Assembly: GCF_002980575.1 (NCBI RefSeq)
Contig: NZ_PVBS01000002.1
Span: 124,001 to 188,000, forward strand
Source of the DNA: Sphingobacterium gobiense
GTDB taxonomy: Bacteria; Bacteroidota; Bacteroidia; Sphingobacteriales; Sphingobacteriaceae
Direction of reading: 5' to 3'
DNA length: 64,000 bases
The notes below the pieces were generated by a model, which did no database searches, was not told the origin of the DNA, and saw only the letters and a program-made list of their open reading frames with translations. This document shows positions 8,700-16,936 of the stretch, piece after piece. The stretch's first letter is position 1; each line of letters starts with the position of its first letter. A program made the position numbers and the translations under genes.

Positions 8700-9368
8700 T
8701 TGGAAGTCGTATATTCTTTAATAGATTTTGTTCTCCATATTGATAAACACCTTGTGGAGATCGTGAACTCTTATCAGACTTGGACATACCTTATCCTGTT
8801 CTTGATTATTTTTATAGAAACAGGGGTTGTGATCATGCCTTTCTTACCAGGGGACTCTCTTTTGTTCGCTGCCGGCATGTTGGCCGCACAGCCTAATGAA
8901 TTGAATGTTTGGATTATGATAGCGTTGCTTTTGATTGCCGCTATCGCCGGAGATTCGATGAATTATGCTATCGGTAGACGTTTTGGTATGGAAATAACCA
9001 GATTTAAGTTGTTCGGAAAACGGGTTGTAAAAGACGAGCAGATCGAAAAAACACACGCTTTTTACGAAAAATATGGAAGTAAAACGATTGTGATTGCTCG
9101 TTTTGTACCTATTGTGCGGACATTGGCTCCATTTGTAGGTGGAATAGGCAGGATGCATTACGGGACATTCCTGACATATAACGTTGTGGGCGCTGTTTTA
9201 TGGGTAGTGGGAATCACGTTAGCCGGCTATTTCTTAGGTAATATTCCAATCGTTCGGGATAACTTCTCGAAAGTAGTGTTACTCATTATTTTCCTTTCTG
9301 TCCTACCGATTATCTTTGAGGTGGTCAAAGAGAAAATAAGCAGCAAAAAAATAAAAAAGGAAGCGTAA
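8700..9368 (+). CDS. DedA-family membrane protein
   Basis: DedA proteins are inner-membrane proteins linked to lipid-carrier recycling and membrane homeostasis; some family members flip undecaprenyl phosphate. The 222 residues hold a re-entrant start ETGVVIMPFLPGDSLLF (about residues 38-54), the GDSMNYAIGRRFG element and the conserved RFVPIVRTLAPFVGGIGRM motif (about 138), with several hydrophobic segments and a basic C-terminus. The start is a TTG at 8700 (MEVVYSLIDF), which places the first helix as in homologues; no ATG fits as well. The stop directly abuts the following yicC start region. Confidence 0.9.
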   Translation: MEVVYSLIDFVLHIDKHLVEIVNSYQTWTYLILFLIIFIETGVVIMPFLPGDSLLFAAGMLAAQPNELNVWIMIALLLIAAIAGDSMNYAIGRRFGMEITRFKLFGKRVVKDEQIEKTHAFYEKYGSKTIVIARFVPIVRTLAPFVGGIGRMHYGTFLTYNVVGAVLWVVGITLAGYFLGNIPIVRDNFSKVVLLIIFLSVLPIIFEVVKEKISSKKIKKEA

Positions 9369-9374
9369 TTGCGT

Positions 9375-10250
9375 ATGATAAAATCTATGACAGGGTATGG
9401 TATTGGCAGTCATGAAAATGGCCAGGTCAAATATACCGTCGAATTAAAATCCCTGAACTCCAAATTTCTTGAACTTAGCTTGCGTTTACCGAAAGTTGTT
9501 TCTGATCGCGAGTTGACGCTTCGCACCGAAGCCAGTAAATTGATTGAACGAGGCAAAGTAAATATCACGATATCCGTTGAATATGTTGACCAAACAGCGA
9601 AAGCTTCTACTATTAATGCGGCACTTTTAAAGCAGTACTATAAACAGTTACAAGAAATAGCACAGGAAATAGGAGAAGCGAACACGTCCCTTTTTGAGAT
9701 GGCGCTAACGATGCCAGAGGTAGTAAATGCTAACGAAGATACGGTAGATGAAGAAGAAGGCAAAGTGTTGATGGAGGCTTTTTATAAGGCAATAATGCAC
9801 TTTACAAAGTTTCGGCAGGATGAAGGTGAAGTTTTAAAGAAGGACCTGGAAAGCCGCGTACACCTGATTCTTTCCTATTTGTCGCAAGTAGAAGAAGTGG
9901 AAGGAAATCGTATCCCGTTAATACGGGAGCGTTTGAGCCATTATTTAGATGAAGCGGTTGGAAAAGAGAATGTGGACATGAACCGTTTCGAACAAGAGAT
10001 TATCTATTATATAGATAAGTTGGATGTCACGGAAGAAAAAGTTCGTTTGAAAAGTCATTGTAACTACTTTATCCAAGCGTTGAACGCAAATGATTCTAAC
10101 GGAAAAAAATTGGGCTTTATTTCGCAGGAAATGGGTAGGGAGATCAACACTTTAGGATCTAAAGCAAACGACGCAAATATTCAACAGATTGTTGTCCGGA
10201 TGAAAGAGGAATTGGAAAAAATAAAAGAACAATTACTTAACGTTTTATAA
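9375..10250 (+). CDS. yicC: YicC-family endoribonuclease
   Basis: This 291-residue protein has the typical opening MIKSMTGYG and the C-terminal DUF1732 block ending LGSKANDANIQQIVVRMKEELEKIKEQLLNVL. E. coli YicC is reported as an endoribonuclease affecting the small RNA RyhB; the family is almost always beside gmk. The TTG at 9369 would add two residues, but the ATG at 9375 matches homologues. gmk starts 3 nt after the stop, so the two are co-translated. Confidence 0.9.
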   Translation: MIKSMTGYGIGSHENGQVKYTVELKSLNSKFLELSLRLPKVVSDRELTLRTEASKLIERGKVNITISVEYVDQTAKASTINAALLKQYYKQLQEIAQEIGEANTSLFEMALTMPEVVNANEDTVDEEEGKVLMEAFYKAIMHFTKFRQDEGEVLKKDLESRVHLILSYLSQVEEVEGNRIPLIRERLSHYLDEAVGKENVDMNRFEQEIIYYIDKLDVTEEKVRLKSHCNYFIQALNANDSNGKKLGFISQEMGREINTLGSKANDANIQQIVVRMKEELEKIKEQLLNVL

Positions 10251-10253
10251 GAA

Positions 10254-10823
10254 ATGGGAGGAAAACTGCTTATATTTTCGGCTCCTTCCGGTGCGGGGAA
10301 AACGACCATTGTCAGACGCCTGTTATCCAATCACGCAGACAAGATTGCATTTTCTATTTCTGCCAGTACAAGGCAGCCCAGAACGGGCGAGATAGACGGT
10401 AAAGATTACTATTTCATCTCTAAAGAGGACTTTCTTCATAAGGTAGCAAAACACGAATTCATCGAATTTGAAGAAGTATACGCGGGAACCTTTTATGGTA
10501 CATTAAGAAAAGAGCTGGAGCGGATTTGGGCGCAGGGAAAATCAGTTATTTTCGATATCGATGTGATAGGCGGTCTCCGTCTTAAATCTAAATATCCGGA
10601 AGAGGCTTTGGCCATTTTTGTAAATCCTCCGTCGCTGGAAGTATTAAAAGAGCGTTTGAGAGGCCGAGGAACAGACGCTGAGGAAAAGCTACAAGAGCGT
10701 TTTGCCAAAGCGGAACTTGAACTCAGTTATGCCGATAAATTTGATGTGGTGTTAAACAATTTTGATTTGGAAGCAGCCTGTGCCGAAGCCGAGGAACTGG
10801 TATTGAAGTTTTTAGAAAAATAG
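10254..10823 (+). CDS. gmk: Guanylate kinase
   Basis: Guanylate kinase converts GMP to GDP using ATP, recycling guanine nucleotides. It has a P-loop SAPSGAGKTTIVRRLL (residues 8-23), the GMP-binding STRQPRTGEIDGKDYYF region (about 41-57), and the lid region RLRGRGTDAEEKLQERF. At 189 residues the length is standard. It lies 3 nt after yicC and before nadD, a common Bacteroidota arrangement. A palindrome sits between it and nadD. Confidence 0.96.
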   Translation: MGGKLLIFSAPSGAGKTTIVRRLLSNHADKIAFSISASTRQPRTGEIDGKDYYFISKEDFLHKVAKHEFIEFEEVYAGTFYGTLRKELERIWAQGKSVIFDIDVIGGLRLKSKYPEEALAIFVNPPSLEVLKERLRGRGTDAEEKLQERFAKAELELSYADKFDVVLNNFDLEAACAEAEELVLKFLEK

Positions 10824-10836
10824 GAAATTAATGCGG

Positions 10837-10856
10837 GGCAGACCTCTGTGTCTGCC
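10837..10856. repeat. REP-like palindrome in the gmk-nadD gap
   Basis: GGCAGAC (10837-10843) pairs with GTCTGCC (10850-10856) around a 6-nt loop. It sits in the 43 nt between the gmk stop and the real nadD start. The frame upstream of nadD runs through it by chance (RGRPLCLP). GGGCAGACnnnnGTCTGCC-type palindromes are familiar dispersed intergenic elements in Bacteroidota, from memory and not searched. Confidence 0.6.
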
Positions 10857-10866
10857 TAATAAGAAG

Positions 10867-11451
10867 ATGGCAAGCAATAAAATCGGATTATTTTTCGGCT
10901 CTTTTAACCCGATACATATCGGGCACTTGATTATCGCCAATTATATGGCAAATTATACAGACCTTGATGAGGTTTGGTTTGTCGTTTCTCCACAGAATCC
11001 ATTCAAGGTGAAAAAGAACTTGGGCAATATGTACGACCGTCTGGAGATGGTCAGCCTTGCTATTGAGGGAGCAGAAAAGCTGCGGGCATCCGATGTCGAG
11101 TTTTCTTTACCTCAACCTTCTTATACCATCGATACCTTGATTCATCTGACCGAAAAGTACCCGGCGAAAGCGTTTACCTTAATTATGGGTGAAGATAACC
11201 TGACCAGTTTTCATAAATGGAAGAACGCCGATGTTATACTCCGTGATTACCAAATTATTGTTTATCCTAGGCCAGATTATGACGGAGGAGATCTTAAAAA
11301 GCATCCTTCTGTTGTTGTAACTGAGACCCCGGTTATGGAGCTGTCGTCTACGTTTGTGCGAAATGCCGTAAAAGCAGGGAAGAGTTTACAGTTTTATGTA
11401 CCCGATAAGGTTATTGATTTTATAGAAAAAAAAGGGCTTTATCTGCGTTAG
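10867..11451 (+). CDS. nadD: Nicotinate-nucleotide adenylyltransferase
   Basis: NadD adenylates nicotinate mononucleotide to deamido-NAD in NAD synthesis. The 194 residues hold the nucleotidyltransferase motif GSFNPIHIGH (residues 9-18) and the C-terminal SSTFVRNAVKAG, equivalent to the ISSTxxR motif. The frame is open from an ATG at 10831, but that stretch encodes the palindrome; the ATG at 10867 (MASNKIGLFFGSFNP) gives the normal N-terminus. It converges with the phytochrome gene 13 nt downstream. Confidence 0.94.
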   Translation: MASNKIGLFFGSFNPIHIGHLIIANYMANYTDLDEVWFVVSPQNPFKVKKNLGNMYDRLEMVSLAIEGAEKLRASDVEFSLPQPSYTIDTLIHLTEKYPAKAFTLIMGEDNLTSFHKWKNADVILRDYQIIVYPRPDYDGGDLKKHPSVVVTETPVMELSSTFVRNAVKAGKSLQFYVPDKVIDFIEKKGLYLR

Positions 11452-11464
11452 CGAAGCTGTTCAT

Positions 11465-13648
11465 TTATCGAGGTCGAACAAAATCTACCCGAAACAATGT
11501 ACCTTTGCCGAGTTCGCTTTCCACAGCAATGGTTGCATTTAGCCTATTGACAATTCTCTTAACAATAGATAAACCTACCCCGGATCCTTCGTAACCAGTC
11601 GAATTTGGCATACGCAGAAAAATCTCAAAAATATCATTATTGTTTTTCAAGTCCATCCCGATGCCATTGTCTTCAATATAATAGGATATGTGAGTATCGT
11701 TAATCTCGCTACGTACTTTTACGTAAGGTTGCTGTTCCTTCCCGCTGTATTTTATGGCGTTGCCAATTAAATTTAAAAACAGCTGAAAAAGAAGTGTTCT
11801 TTCGGCGAAAACAGGATAAACTTCTCCAAGTTCAAAATGTAGGTTGTGCACGCCATGTTCTTGTTTGGCTGTTTCTACAATGGACTGAATATGTGCTGTC
11901 GGGTCGATGAGATAAGGCTTCAGTGCAACCGAACTTTTGGCTGCAAACTCTTCGTGCATCTTCTCCATCATTTCAGACATCAATTGCACAGCATCCAATA
12001 TATTGGTACTACATCGCTTTAAAAATTCCTCACTTAGATCCGGTTTCATCTGAATCATTTGTGCGGAAAGCCGGATAGCAGATAGCGGATTTTTGAGATC
12101 GTGCGTCAATGTATAGCTATATGTATCCAACGTATTGTTTGCGTTCACAAGTTTTTCGTTCAAACGTTGTATCTCGCCAGCCTTTTTAGCTATAGACTGC
12201 TGCACTAAAAGGGCAATACGATCTATAAATTTAAGCTCTCTTTGCTCCCACTTACTTGATGCGCCCTCATTAATCCGTTTCCATGCCGCAAAAGAAGTAC
12301 GCGGCGACGGGTATTTTTCATTTCCCAATAGGCTATTTTGTATTATTTTCTCGGGTTTACCAGCCCATATTTCTTCGACAATATGCTCTTTGCGAAAAAA
12401 AAGCAATGTCCATGATGAGTTTGGGATGAGATCGACTTTAATAACTCCAGGAAATAGTGTTTCTTCTTTTTTCGTATCTTTCCAATATATGCATTTATGG
12501 GTGGCAAATACATTCTCCTGATGTTGATCCAACAATTGTTTGATTATAGTAATGTGGTGTGCCGAAGGTACGTCGCCAAATGAAAGTTTTTCTTCTTCGT
12601 TTCCGATAAACATGCCATCGGCAGCAAGTTTATTCATTAATCGGTGCGCGTACTTATTGAAAGTGGCTAGTAAATCGTTGCTGATCCAAAGCTCCTCTTT
12701 CAATTCCCCCTCTAGTTTACTCGTCATCTCGATATAGTACGTTTCTTGCTTTAGACGGGTAGAGAGGTAATAGTTGACGGCATACTGTGTTAAGAATAGA
12801 CAAGCGTGTCGTTGGGCGAGGTCTACATGCTTAGGTAATAGGTTTTGACACGTTACTAAACCCCAAAGTTCACCATCTACAACAATCGAAAAGCTAGCAC
12901 TTGCACGAACTTGCGCATTGCGTAAATATTGGAGATGTATGGGGGATAGTGCCCGAACACTACAATGGGTAAGATCTATTTCTTCTTCTGTTGATTGCAC
13001 CAATGGACTGATAGGGCTTTCCGTATCGGCTGTATGGCGAGCTAGGAATTCTTTATATAATGCCCGCGCCTGTTTTGGAATATCAAATTCCGGATAGCGA
13101 TACCCCAAAAGTGAATCGAGATTATCGTTTATCGATTCTGCGATAACTTGACCGCTCTTGTCTTCCTTAAAGCGATAAATCATGACACGGTCAAACTGGA
13201 TAATCTCCTTAATGAGCTGTGTAAGCGATTGCCATACGTCACTGTCCTCGCGCTCGAGGTGTTTAGCGTAATAATGGAGTTTTGTTTGCTTTAGCTCAAA
13301 TCCATTGCTCTGTTCTATTTCCAGATATAAATTTTCCCCATGTCGATAAATGCTCACATAATAATGACGGTCATCCAACTTTACCTTCTTTACAAAGCGA
13401 TTGAATGTGGGATCTGCTATTTCATCCCTAAAACGCTGAAAATGCAGACTGTATTCTGGCAAAAGAAAACCCAAAAGTTCGGTTATGCTCTTTCCGATCA
13501 GACTAGCTGCGGTACAAAGCCAATGTTGCTCTATATTTTCGCTCGCAGCAATACATTGTTCATGTCTGTCAAATATAAATAAGTAGCCGAAAGGTTGGAT
13601 CTTTCCGCATACATGGATTCTTTCTTCATGACAGTCGACATGTGGCAT
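11465..13648 (-). CDS. Bacteriophytochrome sensor histidine kinase (PAS-GAF-PHY-HisKA-HATPase)
   Basis: This is a red/far-red photoreceptor kinase, expected to bind biliverdin and sit in the cytosol; 727 residues. Cys6 in VDCHEERIHVCGKIQPFG is the usual covalent biliverdin attachment site. The GAF domain has YRYPEFDIPKQAR (Asp189, PASDIP-like) and SPIHLQYL (His238). The second chromophore-pocket His of the usual ACHH is replaced, giving TCQN at 266-269. The PHY tongue has SPRTSFAAWKR (448-458). The kinase has an H-box LTHDLKN (His516), an N-box NLIGNAIKYS, DNGIGM and GSGVGLSIVKRIV. No response regulator or heme oxygenase is adjacent. The start is fixed by a strong Shine-Dalgarno. Confidence 0.93.
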   Translation of the reverse strand: MPHVDCHEERIHVCGKIQPFGYLFIFDRHEQCIAASENIEQHWLCTAASLIGKSITELLGFLLPEYSLHFQRFRDEIADPTFNRFVKKVKLDDRHYYVSIYRHGENLYLEIEQSNGFELKQTKLHYYAKHLEREDSDVWQSLTQLIKEIIQFDRVMIYRFKEDKSGQVIAESINDNLDSLLGYRYPEFDIPKQARALYKEFLARHTADTESPISPLVQSTEEEIDLTHCSVRALSPIHLQYLRNAQVRASASFSIVVDGELWGLVTCQNLLPKHVDLAQRHACLFLTQYAVNYYLSTRLKQETYYIEMTSKLEGELKEELWISNDLLATFNKYAHRLMNKLAADGMFIGNEEEKLSFGDVPSAHHITIIKQLLDQHQENVFATHKCIYWKDTKKEETLFPGVIKVDLIPNSSWTLLFFRKEHIVEEIWAGKPEKIIQNSLLGNEKYPSPRTSFAAWKRINEGASSKWEQRELKFIDRIALLVQQSIAKKAGEIQRLNEKLVNANNTLDTYSYTLTHDLKNPLSAIRLSAQMIQMKPDLSEEFLKRCSTNILDAVQLMSEMMEKMHEEFAAKSSVALKPYLIDPTAHIQSIVETAKQEHGVHNLHFELGEVYPVFAERTLLFQLFLNLIGNAIKYSGKEQQPYVKVRSEINDTHISYYIEDNGIGMDLKNNNDIFEIFLRMPNSTGYEGSGVGLSIVKRIVNRLNATIAVESELGKGTLFRVDFVRPR

Positions 13649-13655
13649 ACGTTCT

Positions 13656-13662
13656 CTCCTTT
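13656..13662 (-). promoter_or_regulatory. Strong Shine-Dalgarno of the phytochrome gene
   Basis: The minus strand reads AAAGGAG seven bases ahead of the ATG at 13648. Such strong sites are rare in this window, so it supports the chosen start. Confidence 0.7.
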
Positions 13663-13755
13663 CTAAATAGTAGCCGACAAATCCACGTGCAAATAAGCAC
13701 GCGTATTAATTATTATTTTGGTCGCAATAAGTTCTATGGAAAAACAAAAACGGAT

Positions 13756-13770
13756 TGAAACGTTTTCAAA
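13756..13770. promoter_or_regulatory. LacI-type operator-like sequence upstream of bphP
   Basis: The sequence TTGAAACGTTTTCAA is an imperfect palindrome around AAACGTTT, the core common in LacI-family operators. It lies about 110 bases ahead of bphP. No regulator is nearby, and the core also occurs elsewhere in the window, so it is only suggestive. Confidence 0.25.
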
Positions 13771-13975
13771 ATTACGAAATTTTTTTAAGTTTAAACCATA
13801 TAGCTTGCTACCGTATCACTGTAGTTTGGTGTGGGATCGATGCCGATATAGGAGACACAACAGGCATTTTTAGTTCTTGTACGCCTTTGAGCAAATTCGG
13901 CGATAATGGACGTAAATGCCATGGGTGTTTTGGGCCGCTGCACGATTTTGGAATGCCGTGGTCATAATGTAGCAA

Positions 13976-14012
13976 GAAATGGTGCGAATATGTTTCGTTG
14001 TCGCACCATTTC
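13976..14012. terminator. 12-bp hairpin after kduD
   Basis: Perfect arms 13976-13987 and 14001-14012 flank a 13-nt loop, 20 bases beyond the kduD stop. The T-run is weak on either strand, so it may be a terminator or an mRNA 3' stabiliser. Confidence 0.55.
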
Positions 14013-14032
14013 TCCTTTCTGTGATAAAGAAC

Positions 14033-14803
14033 TTACCTTCCCATCCAACCGCCATCGACAGTTAGGATCGTGCCGTGCACATAATCCGAAGCTTTGGAAG
14101 CAAGGAATACGGCCGGTCCTTTAAAGTCTTCCGGTTCACCCCAACGTCCGGCGGGGATGCGCCCAAGAATAGAGGCAGAGCGTTCCGGGTCGTCACGTAG
14201 TGCCTCCGTATTATCGGTAGCGATATAACCTGGAGCAATAGCATTCACATTCACCCCTTTAGACGCCCATTCGTTCGCAAAAGCCTTTGTCAAGGAGCCG
14301 ATAGCCCCTTTAGAAGCGGCATAACCCGGCACCGTGATACCACCTTGGAATGTTAATAGCGATGCGGTGAAGACAATTTTTCCCGATCCGCGTGCAATCA
14401 TATCCCGTCCGATTTCGCGGGTAAGCACAAATTGTGCATTCTGGTTAATCTCGATGATTTGATCCCAGTATTCATCCGGATGCTCCGCAGCGGGTTTACG
14501 TAAGATGTTGCCCGCATTATTAAATAAGATATCAATAACCGGATGGTCTTTCTTGACTTGATTGATAAATTGATACAGCGATTCGCGGTTTGCGAAATCA
14601 CATTGATAGGCGTAGAACTTACGTCCGATGTTTTCTACAGATTGCGCAACCTTTGAGTTTTCTAACTCTAACGACGCGGATACGCCAATAACATCGGCGC
14701 CGGCTTCCGCAAGGGCCTCTGCCAGCGCCTTCCCAATTCCACGTTTGCAGCCTGTAACTAATGCTACTTTTCCGGATAAATCAAATGTATTTAAAACAGA
14801 CAT
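14033..14803 (-). CDS. kduD: KduD-type SDR: 2-dehydro-3-deoxy-D-gluconate 5-dehydrogenase
   Basis: KduD is an NAD(H)-dependent short-chain dehydrogenase that reduces 2,5-diketo-3-deoxygluconate to KDG after KduI in unsaturated-uronate breakdown. Motifs are the nucleotide-binding TGCKRGIG (residues 17-24), the NNAG element (FNNAGNILRKPA) and the catalytic YAASK (about residues 160-164), followed by PGYIATDNTEALRDD, characteristic of KduD. Length is 256 residues, standard. It is the last gene of the Dabb-kduI-DUF4861-kduD cluster, 62 nt after the DUF4861 gene. The close relation to gluconate 5-dehydrogenases means exact specificity is inferred from kduI nearby. Confidence 0.9.
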   Translation of the reverse strand: MSVLNTFDLSGKVALVTGCKRGIGKALAEALAEAGADVIGVSASLELENSKVAQSVENIGRKFYAYQCDFANRESLYQFINQVKKDHPVIDILFNNAGNILRKPAAEHPDEYWDQIIEINQNAQFVLTREIGRDMIARGSGKIVFTASLLTFQGGITVPGYAASKGAIGSLTKAFANEWASKGVNVNAIAPGYIATDNTEALRDDPERSASILGRIPAGRWGEPEDFKGPAVFLASKASDYVHGTILTVDGGWMGR

Positions 14804-14865
14804 TTTTTTAGTTTTTTAAGTTATTAGAAATCAAGTGTTAGCAGATATATATAATTTACAACGCT

Positions 14866-15996
14866 TTACTTGAGCTTAACAATCAACGGATTACTTATTT
14901 TTTCTACTTGTTCTTCGACAAAAGCTTTCCATTCATCAGCTGATTTTACTTGCCCTGCTTTGTTCCAGACGGCACCATTATAATAAACAAGTGGTTTTTC
15001 CTGCTGAATCTCCGTGCTTAGTAAAAACTGTGCGTTGTCAGTGTCGATAAATGTAGCTTTACTTTCAGGTAATATCAATGCTGTTCCAGTTTGACCATGC
15101 CCTTGAATATCCGGTTCCCAGTAAGCCAAACTGCGATTTGATTCGTTATAATCGTATTGGGGATCGCGTTCTCCACGTCTTGCTAACCCGACTACAACAG
15201 GCGTGCTTTCCAACTGTTGGTTTTTAAGATCGACGATTACTTTATTGAAGTATTGACCTGCGTCAAGGGATATGGTTTTCGTTAAAGAAATTGTCTGACT
15301 GTTCAGCTCTTCCGGCTCGAAGCTTAGCTTGAACGTTGTGCGAAGCGGCCCATTATCTAGTATTTGGTATTCTCTATAATGTTTCGTGAAATGTATCTTA
15401 CCATCAAAATAAGGCATAATATCACCTGCACCCAAAGTCTGCCCTACTGCATAGTAATCTAGTCCCTCACCGTGATCAGTATGATAGTCATTTTCCTTAT
15501 ACCATTTATCAATAACTAACTCTTCGGTGCGCTTCGCCCATACATCCGTTCCCTGTGCATCGTCTGGTCGGCCCTCTAACGCTTTTCCATACATGCGGAA
15601 GGCAAGCACATTATTTTCCCATGCGAAATCATCAAAACGCTCTGGCACGAAACGAGCAAAGGTTTGTGCTTTGAACTCCGGTTTGGCATCCCGTTTCGCT
15701 ACGGTTAGTGTAACCTCTCCTTTCGCATCTACGGGAATCCAAATCAGCACGTTTTCAGGGGTCGCACTTCCTCTTTTTTCCAGCTGATACGGAAGTTCCG
15801 TTTTGGAGTCCGTCAGTTTGACCGAAAAAATCGAATCCACGCCGAAATGTTCCGTAAATTCCGCATATGAAATACTGACAAGTTCCTCGCGTGCTATGTC
15901 TGTCGGATTACTCACCGTGATACGCTTCTGTTGCTCAACACAGCTTACACTTAACAAAGCACAAGCAAAAACCGGCCAGATCATTTTTTGCATCAC
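14866..15996 (-). CDS. DUF4861-type lipoprotein of the uronate cluster
   Basis: This 376-residue exported lipoprotein has a lipobox at LLSVSC (Cys19). The body looks all-beta, starting KRITVSNPTDIAREELVSI and containing GTDVWAKRTEELVIDKWY and an HGEGLDYYAVGQT stretch. These fit the DUF4861 family, often encoded in Bacteroidota pectin and unsaturated-uronide clusters. Its biochemical role is unknown; polysaccharide binding or processing in the periplasm is inference from context. It is 4 nt after kduI and upstream of kduD, so part of the same transcript. Confidence 0.8.
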   Translation of the reverse strand: MMQKMIWPVFACALLSVSCVEQQKRITVSNPTDIAREELVSISYAEFTEHFGVDSIFSVKLTDSKTELPYQLEKRGSATPENVLIWIPVDAKGEVTLTVAKRDAKPEFKAQTFARFVPERFDDFAWENNVLAFRMYGKALEGRPDDAQGTDVWAKRTEELVIDKWYKENDYHTDHGEGLDYYAVGQTLGAGDIMPYFDGKIHFTKHYREYQILDNGPLRTTFKLSFEPEELNSQTISLTKTISLDAGQYFNKVIVDLKNQQLESTPVVVGLARRGERDPQYDYNESNRSLAYWEPDIQGHGQTGTALILPESKATFIDTDNAQFLLSTEIQQEKPLVYYNGAVWNKAGQVKSADEWKAFVEEQVEKISNPLIVKLK

Positions 15997-16000
15997 CGTT

Positions 16001-16852
16001 TTATTTTAAATCTGTTATAGCGCATTTATCCATATCGTCGTAGTCCAGGTTCTCACCGGCCATCCCCCAGATAAATGTGTAATTACTCGTTCCTGCGCCT
16101 GAATGGATAGACCAAGGCGGAGAGATAATCGCTTGTTCATTTTTCATCCAGATATGACGGGTTTCGTCGATTGGCCCCATAAAATGGGAAACGGCTTGGT
16201 CTTCTGGTAAATCGAAGTAGAAGTATACTTCCATACGGCGATCGTGTGTATGCGATGGCATCGTGTTCCAAACCGATCCCGGTTGTAGTTCTGTCATACC
16301 CATCTGCAATTGACAGGTATCCAATACCTTGTGCAGTAACATCTGGTTGATAACACGATGGTTCGCCGTTTCCGCTGTACCGAGTTCAATTTTGTTGGCT
16401 TCTGCCTTGGTGACACGCTTTGTTGGATAGCTGTGGTGTGCCGGCGTAGAATTCAGATAAAATTTCGCTGGACTGGAACCGTCATTGCTACTGAAAAAGA
16501 CCTCTTTTGCGCCTTTCCCTACATATAAAGCCTCCTTATGGCCTATTTCATATACGGTACCATCTACTTCTACCTTTCCGTCTCCACCTACGTTGATAAC
16601 GCCTAGCTCCCGCCGGGACAGAAAAAAGGGCTCCTTTAAAAGATCGTCTATAGTCTCCAGTTGTAAGCGTCCGTCAACAGGCATTGCGCCTCCGGCCATA
16701 TAACGGTCGTAGTGGGTATATACAAAATGGATTTTATTCGGTGCGAAAACGGTTTCGATCAGAAAATTTTCTCGAAGTCCTTTGGTATCCAATGATTTAG
16801 TTTCATTGGGACCAATCGCATATCGACTCTCGAAGACAGTGTGCTTTGCCAT
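16001..16852 (-). CDS. kduI: 5-keto-4-deoxyuronate isomerase
   Basis: KduI isomerises 5-keto-4-deoxyuronate, the product of pectate and other uronide lyases, to 2,5-diketo-3-deoxygluconate. The cupin-like, metal-dependent fold is shown by PSHTHDRRMEVYFYF, which carries the two His and the Glu ligands, and by WSIHSGAGTSNYTFIWGM near the end with the further His. The frame is open from 16906, but the ATG at 16852 (MAKHTVFESRYAIGP) gives the normal start and 283 residues. An operator-like AAACGTTT sits about 75 nt upstream, suggesting its own promoter after the Dabb gene. Confidence 0.94.
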   Translation of the reverse strand: MAKHTVFESRYAIGPNETKSLDTKGLRENFLIETVFAPNKIHFVYTHYDRYMAGGAMPVDGRLQLETIDDLLKEPFFLSRRELGVINVGGDGKVEVDGTVYEIGHKEALYVGKGAKEVFFSSNDGSSPAKFYLNSTPAHHSYPTKRVTKAEANKIELGTAETANHRVINQMLLHKVLDTCQLQMGMTELQPGSVWNTMPSHTHDRRMEVYFYFDLPEDQAVSHFMGPIDETRHIWMKNEQAIISPPWSIHSGAGTSNYTFIWGMAGENLDYDDMDKCAITDLK

Positions 16853-16924
16853 AGTATTATAATGATTATAACTAATAAATGGTCTAAGATAAGAGTTAAA
16901 GCGCACTTAAAAGCAAGTATTTTC

Positions 16925-16936
16925 GGAAACGTTTAC
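16925..16936. promoter_or_regulatory. LacI-type operator-like site upstream of kduI
   Basis: The sequence GGAAACGTTTAC contains the palindromic core AAACGTTT (16927-16934) and overlaps the stop codon of the Dabb gene. Sugar-acid catabolic genes are often under LacI/GntR-type control, which makes the position plausible. No regulator gene is in the window. Confidence 0.35.

Larger units (their letters stand above)
13649..14032. other. Gap between bphP and kduD without a supported gene
   Basis: This 384-base stretch has only short frames on both strands that match nothing I recognise. It holds the bphP Shine-Dalgarno (13656-13662), an operator-like sequence (13756-13770) and a 12-bp hairpin (13976-14012) just beyond the kduD stop. 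The middle, 13800-13970, has less AT bias than a normal spacer, so a decayed gene is possible but not shown. Confidence 0.4.

Noticed and set aside
13755..13967. 70-codon plus-strand frame between bphP and kduD
   Set aside because: Low-complexity start, Cys-rich by chance, and no match to any family; it overlaps regulatory-looking sequence.
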